Assembly: GCF_007995065.1 (NCBI RefSeq)
Contig: NZ_VOQR01000001.1
Span: 1,739,001-1,803,000 of the forward strand
Reading direction: 5' to 3'
Origin: Sphingomonas ginsenosidivorax
Lineage (GTDB): Bacteria > Pseudomonadota > Alphaproteobacteria > Sphingomonadales > Sphingomonadaceae
Length of the DNA stretch: 64,000 nucleotides
Part shown: positions 16,017-23,943 of the stretch, in pieces
How the letters are laid out: the number at the start of each line of letters is the position of its first letter
Position numbering within the stretch: the stretch's first letter is position 1
Made by a program: the position numbers and the translations under genes
The notes under the pieces: generated by a model
Told to the model about the DNA's origin: nothing
Seen by the model: only the letters and a program-made list of their open reading frames with translations
Database searches by the model: none

Positions 16017-17396
16017 TCATTTCGCTGCCTTGCGTGCGGCCATGCGCTCGCGGAAGCGTTTCGCCCAGCCGGGCTTTTCCGTCTGTTCAGGCCGGACCAG
16101 GACGAGCGCGTCCGCCGCGACGTCGCGCGTCACGACGGATCCCGCCGCGACGATCGCACCCGCGCCGATCGAGACGGGCGCCACCAGCGCCGAATTCGAC
16201 CCGATGAACGCACCCGCGCCGATCACGGTCTTCGCCTTGAAATAGCCGTCGTAATTGCAGGTGATCGTGCCCGCGCCGATGTTCGCGCCCGGCCCCACTT
16301 CGGCATCGCCCAGATAGGTCAGGTGGCTCGCCTTGGCGCCGTCGCCGAGCACCGCCTTCTTCATCTCGACGAAGTTGCCGACCTTCGACGCGACGCCCAT
16401 CATCGCGCCGGGGCGAAGCCGCGCATAGGGGCCGACCTCGGCGCGCTCGCCGATCGCCGCGCCCTCGATATGGCTGAAGGCGTGGATCGTGGCGCGGTCG
16501 CCGACCACGGTGCCGGGGCCGAACACGACATTGGGCTCGATCACGACGTCGCGGCCGATCTCGGTGTCGTGCGCGAACCAGACCGTCTCGGGCGCGATCA
16601 GCGTCGCGCCTTCGGCCATCGCACGCGCGCGCCGCTCGGCCTGCCACGCGGCCTCGACCCCGGCGAGTTCGCCGCGGCTGTTGACGCCCGCGACCTCGGC
16701 AGCGTCGGTCTCGATCACCGCGGACGCCCGACCATCCGCCGCCGCCAGCATGACGATGTCGGGCAGATAATATTCGCCCGCCGCATTGTCGTTGCCGACG
16801 CGGTCGAGCAGACCGAACAGGTCGTTCGAACGCACCGCCATAAGTCCCGAATTACACAGCGTTTCCGCGCGTTCGTCGGACGTCGCGTCCTTGAATTCGA
16901 CCATCTTGGCGATCCGTCCCGACGCATCGGCGATCACCCGGCCATAGGCACCCGGATCGGCGGGGCGGAAGCCGAGCACGACCGTCGCGGGCGCATCGTC
17001 GCCGTGCAGCCGCTCGACCATCCGCCGCATCGTCGCGGCCGACACCAAGGGCACGTCGCCGTACAGGATCAGTACGTCGCCCGAGAACCCAGCCAGCGCC
17101 ACGCGCGCCTGCGCGACCGCGTGACCGGTACCGAGCTGCTCCGCCTGCAGCGCGGTCGCGATCCCCAGCGGCGTCACCGCCGCCTCGACCTGCTCGCGCC
17201 CCGCCCCGGTGACGACGACGGTCCGCGCCGGCGACAGCGCACCCGCGCTGGCGACCAGGTGCAGCAGCATCGGCCGCCCGGCGATCGGGTGCAACACCTT
17301 GTGCAGGTCCGATATCATCCGCGTCCCCTTGCCGGCGGCGAGGATCACGACGGCGAGATCGGCGGCAAGACCGGCGGGGGGGGCTGCGTCTGACAT
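16017..17396 (-). CDS. glmU: Bifunctional UDP-N-acetylglucosamine pyrophosphorylase / glucosamine-1-phosphate acetyltransferase
   Basis: A 459-residue cytosolic enzyme. The N-terminal uridyltransferase has the nucleotide motif VILAAGKGTRM, then LYGDVPLV and ADASGRIAKMVE. The C-terminal left-handed beta-helix has hexapeptide repeats and the acetyl-CoA region HLTYLGDAEVGPGANIGAG, then GTITCNYDG. It acetylates GlcN-1-P and activates it to UDP-GlcNAc. The start at 17396 gives a normal N-terminus; the open frame extends upstream over gph on the other strand. It is the first gene of glmU-glmS. Confidence 0.96.
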   Translation of the reverse strand: MSDAAPPAGLAADLAVVILAAGKGTRMISDLHKVLHPIAGRPMLLHLVASAGALSPARTVVVTGAGREQVEAAVTPLGIATALQAEQLGTGHAVAQARVALAGFSGDVLILYGDVPLVSAATMRRMVERLHGDDAPATVVLGFRPADPGAYGRVIADASGRIAKMVEFKDATSDERAETLCNSGLMAVRSNDLFGLLDRVGNDNAAGEYYLPDIVMLAAADGRASAVIETDAAEVAGVNSRGELAGVEAAWQAERRARAMAEGATLIAPETVWFAHDTEIGRDVVIEPNVVFGPGTVVGDRATIHAFSHIEGAAIGERAEVGPYARLRPGAMMGVASKVGNFVEMKKAVLGDGAKASHLTYLGDAEVGPGANIGAGTITCNYDGYFKAKTVIGAGAFIGSNSALVAPVSIGAGAIVAAGSVVTRDVAADALVLVRPEQTEKPGWAKRFRERMAARKAAK

Positions 17397-17457
17397 ACCG
17401 ACCGCGCTGCCACGAAAGCCTTGCCAATTCCATAGCCCGGCTGGCACGCGGGCCCGG

Positions 17458-18132
17458 ATGACGCACTTTTCATTCGATATTGTCGGGTTCGACCTCGACG
17501 GCACCCTGCTCGATACCAGCGGCGACCTTGCCGCGGCGGTCAACCACGCGCTGGATTCGATCGGCCGCCCGACGCTGAGCGTGGAGCAGGTCAAGCCGAT
17601 GATCGGCGGCGGCGCGCGGCACATGCTGGCGCAGGGCATGGCAGCGACCGGCGGGTGCGACACCGCGACGCTCGACCTGCTGCACGCGCGGCTGCTCGCT
17701 TATTACGAGGCGAACATCGCGGTGCTGACGCGGCCCTATCCCGGTACGCTCGACGCGCTCGACGCGCTGGTCGCCGGCGGCGCGAAGGTCGCGATCGTCA
17801 CCAACAAGCTCGAGGCGCTGGCGACGCAGGTGCTCGTCGAGCTGGACCTGCTCGACCGCTTCGCCTGCGTCATCGGCGGCGACACGATGGGCCCGGGCAA
17901 GGCGAAACCCTCGCCGGCGCCGATCCACGAGATGATCCGGCGATCGGGCGGCGGGCGCACCGCGTTCGTCGGCGATTCGATCTTCGATATCGAGGCGGCG
18001 CATGCCGCCGGCGTGCCGGCGATCGCATGCAGCTTCGGCTTCCTCATGCAGCCGGTCGCGGAGCTGGGCGCGGATGCGATCATAGACGGTTACGACGAAT
18101 TGTTGCCGACGCTCGCGAGGCTTGCCGCGTGA
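17458..18132 (+). CDS. gph: HAD hydrolase, phosphoglycolate phosphatase
   Basis: A 224-residue HAD-superfamily phosphatase. Motif I is GFDLDGTLLDTSGD, the cap region contains KPMIGGGARHML, motif II is IVTNK, and motif III/IV is KPSPAPIHEM with FVGDSIFDIEAA. It is closest in pattern to Gph, which removes phosphate from 2-phosphoglycolate, although HAD specificity is hard to call. The start at 17458 places the motif I Asp near residue 11. It is divergent from glmU with 61 bases between starts and overlaps the VanZ gene (GTGA). Confidence 0.85.
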   Translation: MTHFSFDIVGFDLDGTLLDTSGDLAAAVNHALDSIGRPTLSVEQVKPMIGGGARHMLAQGMAATGGCDTATLDLLHARLLAYYEANIAVLTRPYPGTLDALDALVAGGAKVAIVTNKLEALATQVLVELDLLDRFACVIGGDTMGPGKAKPSPAPIHEMIRRSGGGRTAFVGDSIFDIEAAHAAGVPAIACSFGFLMQPVAELGADAIIDGYDELLPTLARLAA

Positions 18133-18503
18133 ACCCGCGGACGATCTGGCTGTTCCGCGTGGCGCTGTTCCTCGCGGTTGCGGTCGCGGTCACGATGGCG
18201 CTGCTGCCGCAGCCGCCGCATCTGCCGATCGACAAGTTCGGCGACAAGTTCGCGCACATGCTCGCCTTCGCGACGATGGCGCTGCTGGCGGCGCTGGCCT
18301 ATCCGCGCATCCGGCTGGTGCGGATCGGCGAGCGGCTGTCGTTCCTCGGCGCGCTGGTCGAGGTGATGCAGTCGATCCCGGCACTGCACCGCGACTGCGA
18401 CATCCGCGACTGGGTGGCGGACACGATCGCGATCATCGCCATCCTGCTGGTGGTCGCGACGATCCGTCGACGCAGCACGATCGTCGGCAAGACGATCCAC
18501 TGA
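18129..18503 (+). CDS. VanZ family small membrane protein
   Basis: A 124-residue protein starting at GTG, which overlaps the gph stop (GTGA). It has four hydrophobic segments (FRVALFLAVAVAVTMALL, LAFATMALLAALAY, FLGALVEVMQSI, TIAIIAILLVVATI). The VanZ-like signature is the conserved E-x-x-Q with DIRDWVADT before the last helix. VanZ-type proteins have a poorly understood envelope role, in some cases resistance to glycopeptides. Translation is probably coupled to gph. The call rests on topology and the conserved polar residues. Confidence 0.75.
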   Translation: MNPRTIWLFRVALFLAVAVAVTMALLPQPPHLPIDKFGDKFAHMLAFATMALLAALAYPRIRLVRIGERLSFLGALVEVMQSIPALHRDCDIRDWVADTIAIIAILLVVATIRRRSTIVGKTIH

Positions 18504-18512
18504 TCCCCCCTC

Positions 18513-18589
18513 CGTCATCCTGACGAAAGTCAGGACCCGGGGTTTCACGCGCGGCGCCCGGAACCCTGGGTCCCGGGTCAGGCCCGGAC
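18513..18589. repeat. Paired intergenic palindrome overlapping a gene end
   Basis: GTCATCCTGACGAAAGTCAGGACCC and an inverted AACCCTGGGTCCCGGGTCAGGCC flank a ~15-base spacer. The right arm runs over the stop codon (18578-18580) and the last codons of the minus-strand nucleotidyltransferase-like gene, so the repeat contributes its C-terminal residues. Confidence 0.65.
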
Positions 18590-19585
18590 GGGAAGGGATT
18601 TGAGCGACGAGCTTTTTCGCCACTTCGTCCACAAATGCCGCGCGAGCATCGCCGGTGGCATCCGCAGCCAGTGCGACCGCACGTAGAAGGCGAACCGCGT
18701 GACCGGCCGCGTCGGCCGCCCCCAGCCGTCGCGTGCCAGCAGCCGGCGGAGGTAGAGGCGATCCACGCTCCGCGTCGCGACGCCATCGAACACCGACGCG
18801 CTCAGACGCAGCGCGCGCGCGACTTCGCCAGACAATCCGTGATGCACCGCCCGCTCCGCCAGCCCCTCGGTCCCGAACTCCTCGACCAGGCAGCGGATAT
18901 CCCACAGGTTGCGCAAGCCGCCCGCGAGATCCCCATCGGCGAACAGATGCGCGGCGGCATGGACGATCATGTCGTTCGGGGTCAGCACCGACAGCCCGTT
19001 GCCGAGGTCGACGCGCGCCGCGATCAACGCCGCTGCATCCGGCGTCGGCCGCGCGGTGAGCGGCAGGATCGTGTGGTGCACGTCGATCATCCGGTCGCGC
19101 TCGCGGTGGATCAGTGGCGGCAACTCGTGCATCCAGCGCCGGTAATAGGCGTCGTCATAGGGATCGGGCTTCACCCATTCCCAGCCGGCGCCGAGCAACG
19201 CCGCCTCGACCGCGTCGAGATCGCCGCGCGGCACCAGGATATCGAGGTCCCCGATCGACCGCCCCTGCCCCGCGAGCATCCCTGCCGCCACGAACGCCGT
19301 TCCCTTCAGCAGAACGACCGGACCGCCGAGCGGCGCAAGCGCGCGCCGCGCCATCTCCGCCTCCCACAACGCCGCGCGGCGCCCCTGTTCGGCGCCCGCG
19401 CGTACATCCTCGAGGATACGCACGACCGAGGCCGGCATGGGCAGGCCCTGCAACCGGACGGCCAGCGTGCCGATCAGTTGTTCGGCCCGCGCCATCGTCA
19501 GCAACGCAGTCCAGCCGTCCGCATCGAGCGCCGCCGTCGTCGAGGGATCGGCGAGAGCGCGCGCCAGCGGCCAGGCGTCAGTCAC
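18578..19585 (-). CDS. Nucleotidyltransferase family protein of the HPr-rel-A operon
   Basis: A 335-residue cytosolic protein. The motif GRSIGDLDILVPRGD (about residue 125) is the G-S/D-x-D-x-D metal site of nucleotidyltransferase fold proteins, as in the NTP_transf_5 group, followed by HHTILPL and NDMIVHAAAHLF. The substrate is unknown. I chose GTG 19585 because it overlaps the upstream stop (GTGA) and has GGGA 6 bases before; GTG 19597 would add four residues. It is the last gene of an operon with an HprK-like kinase and a PqqD-like protein, so it probably modifies the same target. Confidence 0.75.
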   Translation of the reverse strand: MTDAWPLARALADPSTTAALDADGWTALLTMARAEQLIGTLAVRLQGLPMPASVVRILEDVRAGAEQGRRAALWEAEMARRALAPLGGPVVLLKGTAFVAAGMLAGQGRSIGDLDILVPRGDLDAVEAALLGAGWEWVKPDPYDDAYYRRWMHELPPLIHRERDRMIDVHHTILPLTARPTPDAAALIAARVDLGNGLSVLTPNDMIVHAAAHLFADGDLAGGLRNLWDIRCLVEEFGTEGLAERAVHHGLSGEVARALRLSASVFDGVATRSVDRLYLRRLLARDGWGRPTRPVTRFAFYVRSHWLRMPPAMLARHLWTKWRKSSSLKSLPVRA

Positions 19586-20436
19586 AGCGCGTCCCACAAC
19601 GCCTCTACCTGCGCCACCGCGCTTGCCCCGTCGGGATAATCGACCGCGAGCGACGGCACCGCGCCGATCAGCCTCGTCAGTGCACCGAAGCCGGCCTCGC
19701 CGAGCGCGACATAGTTGGTCGACGCTTGCGTCATCCGCACGAATGCCTCGGCAGGCGGGACCGGCCGGACCTCGGCCGCGAACCCATAGCGCGGGAACAG
19801 CAGCAGCGCCGGCGTCGCAGCCACGTCCATCGCCGCGATCGCGCGCGCGTCGGGGACCATGTGACGGATGTCGCCCTTGGGCGTGTCCGGCATCAGCGGC
19901 CCGAGCCGCGCATCAGGTCGCGCCGCGATCGCCGCCGCGATCCCCTCGTTCTTGAGGCTGATCAGCCGCGGAAAGGCGTGGACCAGCCCGGTCGCCGGAT
20001 CGAGCAGCGCGAACTCGTCGCCCATGAACCGCCAGCCCCGCGCGGCGAGCAGGCTGGCGAGCGTCGACTTGCCCGCGCCCGATATGCCGGTCATCAGCAG
20101 CGCGCGCCCGTCGCGCTCGACCGCGGAGGCGTGCAGCAGCAGATAGCGCCGGCCGCCCAGCGCCATCTGCAGGTTCATCGCCATCTCGGCCGCGAGCAGC
20201 CCCTGCGACAGCGGCAACGGCGCGGCCTCGGGCAGCATATAGTCGCCGCCGATCTCGACCGACGGCCGGACAAACCGACGCCACGGCCGCCGCGCGAACA
20301 GCCGGACGGTGAAGTCGGGAACGTCGGGCCTGGGATAGTCGCGGTACAGCGTCTCCAGCGCGGCGACCGGCGCGCGCCAGTCGGATCCGACGCGGAACCC
20401 GATCGGACCGATGCGGATCGCGACCGCGTGCCTCAT
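19582..20436 (-). CDS. HprK-related kinase A
   Basis: A 284-residue protein. The Walker A motif GISGAGKST (117-125) and GDE (139-141) match HPr kinase/phosphorylase-like P-loop proteins, including the LHASAVERDGRALLM lead-in typical of HprK relatives. There is no sign of a PTS HPr partner nearby, so the target is unlikely to be HPr. The start overlaps the PqqD-like stop (ATGA) and its stop overlaps the nucleotidyltransferase start. Related kinases phosphorylate peptides in some lasso-peptide clusters, which makes a peptide or protein client plausible here by inference. Confidence 0.8.
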   Translation of the reverse strand: MRHAVAIRIGPIGFRVGSDWRAPVAALETLYRDYPRPDVPDFTVRLFARRPWRRFVRPSVEIGGDYMLPEAAPLPLSQGLLAAEMAMNLQMALGGRRYLLLHASAVERDGRALLMTGISGAGKSTLASLLAARGWRFMGDEFALLDPATGLVHAFPRLISLKNEGIAAAIAARPDARLGPLMPDTPKGDIRHMVPDARAIAAMDVAATPALLLFPRYGFAAEVRPVPPAEAFVRMTQASTNYVALGEAGFGALTRLIGAVPSLAVDYPDGASAVAQVEALWDAL

Positions 20437-20702
20437 GCCGCGGCGACGAGTCCCGAGACGACGAGCTCGTCGAGCCGCGCCGCCAGCGCCTCGCGATCCC
20501 CGTCGGCGAGGTCGTATTCGACCGAGAGCGTCGCGAGCAGCGCGTCGAGCGTCATCCCCTCCTCACCCAGCGCGTGCAGGATCTGCGGCGCGGGTTCGGT
20601 CAAAAGATGCGTGATCCCCGACGCGTGGTGGAACACCGCCGTGAATTCATCGAGCGGCGCCACGAGCAGCGCGTCGGCGGGAGGGGCGCGGTAGATGGTC
20701 AC
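20433..20702 (-). CDS. HPr-rel-A system PqqD-like peptide chaperone
   Basis: An 89-residue PqqD-like protein that could be a RiPP recognition element. The fold is suggested by FTAVFHHASGITHLLTEPA followed by two helices (LDALLATLSVEYDLA and ALAARLDELVVSGLV). I chose GTG at 20702 because GGGGAGGA lies 5 bases upstream; ATG at 20720 lies in the palindromic repeat and has no such site. PqqD-like domains bind leader peptides and present them to modifying enzymes. Overlapping stops and starts tie it to the HprK-like kinase. Confidence 0.78.
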   Translation of the reverse strand: MTIYRAPPADALLVAPLDEFTAVFHHASGITHLLTEPAPQILHALGEEGMTLDALLATLSVEYDLADGDREALAARLDELVVSGLVAAA

Positions 20703-20714
20703 TGCAGTCCTCCC

Positions 20715-20813
20715 CGTCATGCCGGACGTGTTCCGGCATTTACCGGTCCGCGTACCAATGGACTGTTTGGTTTGCGGCACGGTGGACCCCGGAACAAGTC
20801 CGGAGTGACGACG
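20715..20813. repeat. Paired intergenic palindrome inside the HPr-rel-A operon
   Basis: CCGTCATGCCGGACGTGTTC with hairpin core (GCCGGA-cgtg-TTCCGGC) at 20715-20740, and an inverted copy GGACCCCGGAACAAGTCCGG ... GTGACGACGG at 20783-20813. It lies between the exported-protein gene and the PqqD-like gene, both on the minus strand, so it may separate or attenuate transcription between them. Confidence 0.7.
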
Positions 20814-20826
20814 GACGGGACGGCCC

Positions 20827-21261
20827 TCAGCCGCGCGGCATCTGCAGCGAGGCGAAGCAGGTGAAGCCGCCCTGGCCGCGCTGCAGCCGGCGGATATAGT
20901 TCACGTACGCGCGGCTGCGGTCGGATTCGGTACCGGGCAACGTGCTGCCCGATGCCATCGCCTGCCTGACCTCATATCCCTTGAACGGGCGGCTCGCGGG
21001 CCGGAACGCACCCCGCGTCCCCGAGGCGACGACCCGTCCCTGCGGATCGATGAAGGATCCCGCACGACCCGGGTCGGGGACCGGGATCTCGCAGTTCAGC
21101 ACCGATCCCGCGGTCTGCGCGAGCGCGGGGCGGATCGAGACGACCGCGCTGGCCGTGACCGCCCCCAGCATCAGCGCGCGACGCGTCGGCGCGCCCCCCG
21201 CATCCGGAGCAGTGGTGGCGCCATCGTCCGGGCCCGGTTCGGATCGAATTTCGTCGCTCAT
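20827..21261 (-). CDS. Exported protein with Tat-like signal, upstream of HPr-rel-A genes
   Basis: A 144-residue protein. After ~25 polar residues, TRRALMLGAVTASAVVSIRP and ALAQ form a twin-arginine-type signal with an AxA-like cleavage site. The mature ~95 residues are basic and Gly/Ser/Arg-rich with two cysteines (VLNCEIPVPDPG and GGFTCFASLQMP), which could form one disulfide. I do not recognise a family. It is 125 bases upstream of the PqqD-like gene, same strand, with a palindrome pair between them. It is a possible client of the modifying enzymes, by position only. Confidence 0.6.
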   Translation of the reverse strand: MSDEIRSEPGPDDGATTAPDAGGAPTRRALMLGAVTASAVVSIRPALAQTAGSVLNCEIPVPDPGRAGSFIDPQGRVVASGTRGAFRPASRPFKGYEVRQAMASGSTLPGTESDRSRAYVNYIRRLQRGQGGFTCFASLQMPRG

Positions 21262-21391
21262 GATGCCCCTGCTACACGCCAGCCCTTTCATAATCCTGAA
21301 GCTATGACAAGGCAGGCCCGTGGCGGGCGCCACCGCCGTGCCGAACCGGGACGGGCTGGCGCTGCGTATACCGGGTATCGTAGGGGACGGC

Positions 21392-22609
21392 ATGCTTTCC
21401 GGATTTGGCCTGCGCACCTTCTGGGCGATCGTCGTCGTCGTCGTCGCGGCGATCGCGGTGTTCGCGATCACGTCGGGCGTGCAGGGCGCGATCGTGACCT
21501 TGGTCGGCGGGATCGCCGCGGCGCTGGTCGCGGCCGGGACCGGCGACGATGCGTCCGAGATCGCGGCGGTGCCAGCCCCGCCACCGCCGTCGATCCTCGA
21601 CGAGGTGCTCGACGCGATCATCGAGCCGGTGCTGCTGATCCGCGACGGCCGCGTCTCGATCGCCAACACCGCGGCGCGCGCGCTGCTCGGCCAGCACATC
21701 GTCGGCGACGACGCCCGCGTCGCGATTCGCCATCCCGCCGCCGCCGAGCGGCTGTCCGAGGCGGAACCGCTCGGGATCGAACGACCGATCGAGCTCGTCG
21801 GACTCGGCACCCGCGACCAGCGCTGGGAAATGCGCGTCGGCGAGGCGTCGGACGGCCAGCGCATCGTCCACCTGATCGACCAGACCGGCAACTATGCCGC
21901 CGAGCGGATGCGCGTCGATTTCGTCGCGAACGCCAGCCACGAGCTGCGCACGCCGCTCGCGTCGATCCTCGGCTTCATTGAGACGCTCAGCGACGAGGCG
22001 GGCGAGGATGCGATGGTCCGCACGCGCTTCCTCAAGGTGATGGACGACGAGGCGCAGCGGATGCTGCGGCTGATCGAGGACCTGATCTCGCTCAGCCGGA
22101 TCGAGGCGGAGAAATACCGCTTGCCCGACCATCCGGTCGACCTGGTGGCGCTGGTCGCCGAGGTCCGCAGCGAACTCGCCGACGGTGCCGGCGCGCGCGG
22201 TCGCGATCTGGTCGGCGAGGTCGATACCGCGATCCCCGCAGTCTCGGGCGACCGCGTCCAGCTGTCGCAGATGCTCCACAACCTGATCGGCAACGCGATG
22301 AAATACGGTCGCGCGGGCACGCCGGTGACGGTATCGCTGCGCCGCGACGATTCGGGCATGGTCCGCCTGTCGGTGCGCGACGAGGGCGAAGGCATCGCCG
22401 CGGTTCACATTCCCCGCCTCACCGAGCGCTTCTACCGTGCCGACGCCGGCCGCAGCCGGTCGGTCGGCGGCACCGGGCTCGGCCTCGCGATCGTGAAACA
22501 CATCGTCGAGCGGCATCGCGGTCGGCTCGACATCGTCAGCCAGGTCGGCGTCGGCACTACCGTCATGGTCATTCTGCCCCCCGCCAAAGTCGCTGTCACA
22601 AAAGGATAA
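21392..22609 (+). CDS. phoR: Phosphate regulon sensor histidine kinase PhoR
   Basis: A 405-residue kinase. Two N-terminal hydrophobic segments (FWAIVVVVVAAIAVFAI and GAIVTLVGGIAAALVAAG) have almost no periplasmic loop, as in PhoR. A PAS-like region follows, then H-box FVANASHELRTPLASI, N-box LIGNAMKYG, G1 VRDEGEGI and G2 GGTGLGLAIVKHIVERH. It phosphorylates PhoB under phosphate limitation, with PhoU and PstB as signal partners. The start at 21392 has AGGGGA about 4 bases upstream; GTG 21320 is an alternative. It heads phoR-pstSCAB-phoU-phoB, and a Pho box overlaps its last codons. Confidence 0.9.
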   Translation: MLSGFGLRTFWAIVVVVVAAIAVFAITSGVQGAIVTLVGGIAAALVAAGTGDDASEIAAVPAPPPPSILDEVLDAIIEPVLLIRDGRVSIANTAARALLGQHIVGDDARVAIRHPAAAERLSEAEPLGIERPIELVGLGTRDQRWEMRVGEASDGQRIVHLIDQTGNYAAERMRVDFVANASHELRTPLASILGFIETLSDEAGEDAMVRTRFLKVMDDEAQRMLRLIEDLISLSRIEAEKYRLPDHPVDLVALVAEVRSELADGAGARGRDLVGEVDTAIPAVSGDRVQLSQMLHNLIGNAMKYGRAGTPVTVSLRRDDSGMVRLSVRDEGEGIAAVHIPRLTERFYRADAGRSRSVGGTGLGLAIVKHIVERHRGRLDIVSQVGVGTTVMVILPPAKVAVTKG

Positions 22610-22621
22610 CATTACTGTCAC
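22593..22621 (+). promoter_or_regulatory. Pho box (PhoB operator) upstream of pstS
   Basis: CTGTCAC at 22593-22599 and a second CTGTCAC at 22615-22621 are exactly 22 bases apart. The degenerate middle unit GGATAAC at 22604-22610 makes three 11-base repeats, the spacing PhoB half-sites use. The first half-site lies inside the phoR reading frame and the last ends 49 bases before the pstS start. It should boost transcription of the pst genes separately from phoR. Confidence 0.75.
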
Positions 22622-22670
22622 ACGGACGCGGTCGTGGACCGGTAGAGCCGATCCCGGAACGGGGATTTCA

Positions 22671-23711
22671 GTGCGGCGAGTTTTGGGTCTTGGAATGCTG
22701 GCGCTGGCGGGCTGCGTCGATCAGGCGAACGGCGGCGGCGCGGGCTCGCGCGACCAGATCGCCGCGGTCGGGTCCTCGACCGTCTATCCGTTCACGACGA
22801 TGATCGCCGAACAGCTGGTCGGGAACGATCCCGACGCGAAGGCGCCGGTGATCGAATCGACCGGCACCGGCGCGGGGATGAAGCTGTTCTGCGCGGGCGT
22901 CGGCGCCGCGCATCCCGATATCGAGGACGCCTCGCGCCGGATGAAGGCGAGCGAATATGCCCAGTGCGCCAGGAACGGCGTGCGCGACATCCTGGAAATC
23001 CAGGTCGGCATCGACGGCATCGCGTTCGCCGAGGCGAAGAACGGGCCGAAGATGACGCTGACTCCGGTCGATCTCTACAAGGCGCTGGCGGCGAACCCCG
23101 GCGGCAAGCGCAACACCGCACGGGTATGGCGCGACGTGAATCCGGCGCTGCCCGCGGTGCCGATCCAGGTCTATGGTCCGCCCGCGACCAGCGGCACCCG
23201 CGACGCGCTCGCCGAACTCATCCTGACCAAGGGCTGCGAGGAGTCCGATCCGACCGCGCCCGGCCTCGCAAAGTCCGACCCCGAGGCGCACAAGGCGCTG
23301 TGCACCCGCGTCCGCGAGGACGGCGTCTATGTCGACGCCGGGGAGAACGACAATTTGATCGTCCAGAAGCTGCAGTCGAACCCTAATGCGATCGGCGTGT
23401 TCGGCTATTCCTATCTGGAGGAAAACAAGGACTCGGTGAACGGGGTCGCGATCTCGGGCGTCGCGCCGACCTATGCCTCGATCGCGGACAATGCGTATCC
23501 CGGGTCGCGGCCGCTCTATATCTACGTGAAGAAGGCGCATCTGACCGCAATCCCGGGGCTGCGGAACCTGCTGAAGCTCTATGCGGCGAACTGGGGCGCG
23601 ACCGGGCCGCTGGTGAAGCGCGGGCTGATCGCCGCGCCCGCTGCGGTCCAGGCGCGCTCGGCGGCGATCGTGAAGAACGAGACCGTGATGGATCCGGCGG
23701 TGCTGTCGTGA
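22671..23711 (+). CDS. pstS: Phosphate ABC transporter substrate-binding lipoprotein
   Basis: A 346-residue periplasmic phosphate-binding protein. The GTG start is supported by GGGGA 7 bases before. The leader ends in lipobox LALAGC, so it is anchored as a lipoprotein. Phosphate-binding segments are visible: AVGSSTVYPFT at the N-terminus, ESTGTGAGMKLFCAG, and the hinge motif GPPATSGTRDALAEL. It delivers phosphate to PstC/PstA. A 232-base gap with a palindrome pair separates it from pstC, which would allow much higher pstS than pstCAB levels. Confidence 0.93.
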   Translation: MRRVLGLGMLALAGCVDQANGGGAGSRDQIAAVGSSTVYPFTTMIAEQLVGNDPDAKAPVIESTGTGAGMKLFCAGVGAAHPDIEDASRRMKASEYAQCARNGVRDILEIQVGIDGIAFAEAKNGPKMTLTPVDLYKALAANPGGKRNTARVWRDVNPALPAVPIQVYGPPATSGTRDALAELILTKGCEESDPTAPGLAKSDPEAHKALCTRVREDGVYVDAGENDNLIVQKLQSNPNAIGVFGYSYLEENKDSVNGVAISGVAPTYASIADNAYPGSRPLYIYVKKAHLTAIPGLRNLLKLYAANWGATGPLVKRGLIAAPAAVQARSAAIVKNETVMDPAVLS

Positions 23712-23734
23712 GCTTCGTTCCACGCCTTTTGCTT

Positions 23735-23853
23735 CGTCATCCTGAACTCCTCCTCCGTCATCCTGAACTCGTTTCAGGATCCATAGCGCGGCAGATCCCA
23801 CGGTCCGCGGCGCGTGCCGCCAGATGGATCCTGAACCAAGTTCAGGATGACGG
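23735..23853. repeat. Paired intergenic palindrome between pstS and pstC
   Basis: CGTCATCCTGAACTCGTTTC + AGGATCC at 23756-23782 and its inverted copy TGGATCCTGAACCAAGTTCA + GGATGACGG at 23825-23853. A truncated extra copy of the left arm (CGTCATCCTGAACTCCTCCT) begins at 23735, so the site looks like a partial tandem duplication. It lies inside an operon, where it may stabilise the pstS mRNA end or attenuate read-through. Confidence 0.75.
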
Positions 23854-23943
23854 GGCGTGTGGGACGGGTGTTCCGCGCTCTTCCGGAGGTGACGGGGTGC
23901 GTAGGGCCTCCGGTCCGCTCGATCTCGGAGGAACGACCGCCTG

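Noticed and set aside
19582..20436. Calling the kinase a true HPr kinase (hprK)
   Set aside because: The P-loop region matches, but gene order with PqqD-like and nucleotidyltransferase genes and the lack of PTS genes point to the HprK-related group.
20703..20780. ATG starts at 20720 or 20780 for the PqqD-like gene
   Set aside because: They lie in the palindromic repeat and lack a ribosome site; GTG 20702 has GGGGAGGA at 5 bases and gives the expected N-terminus.
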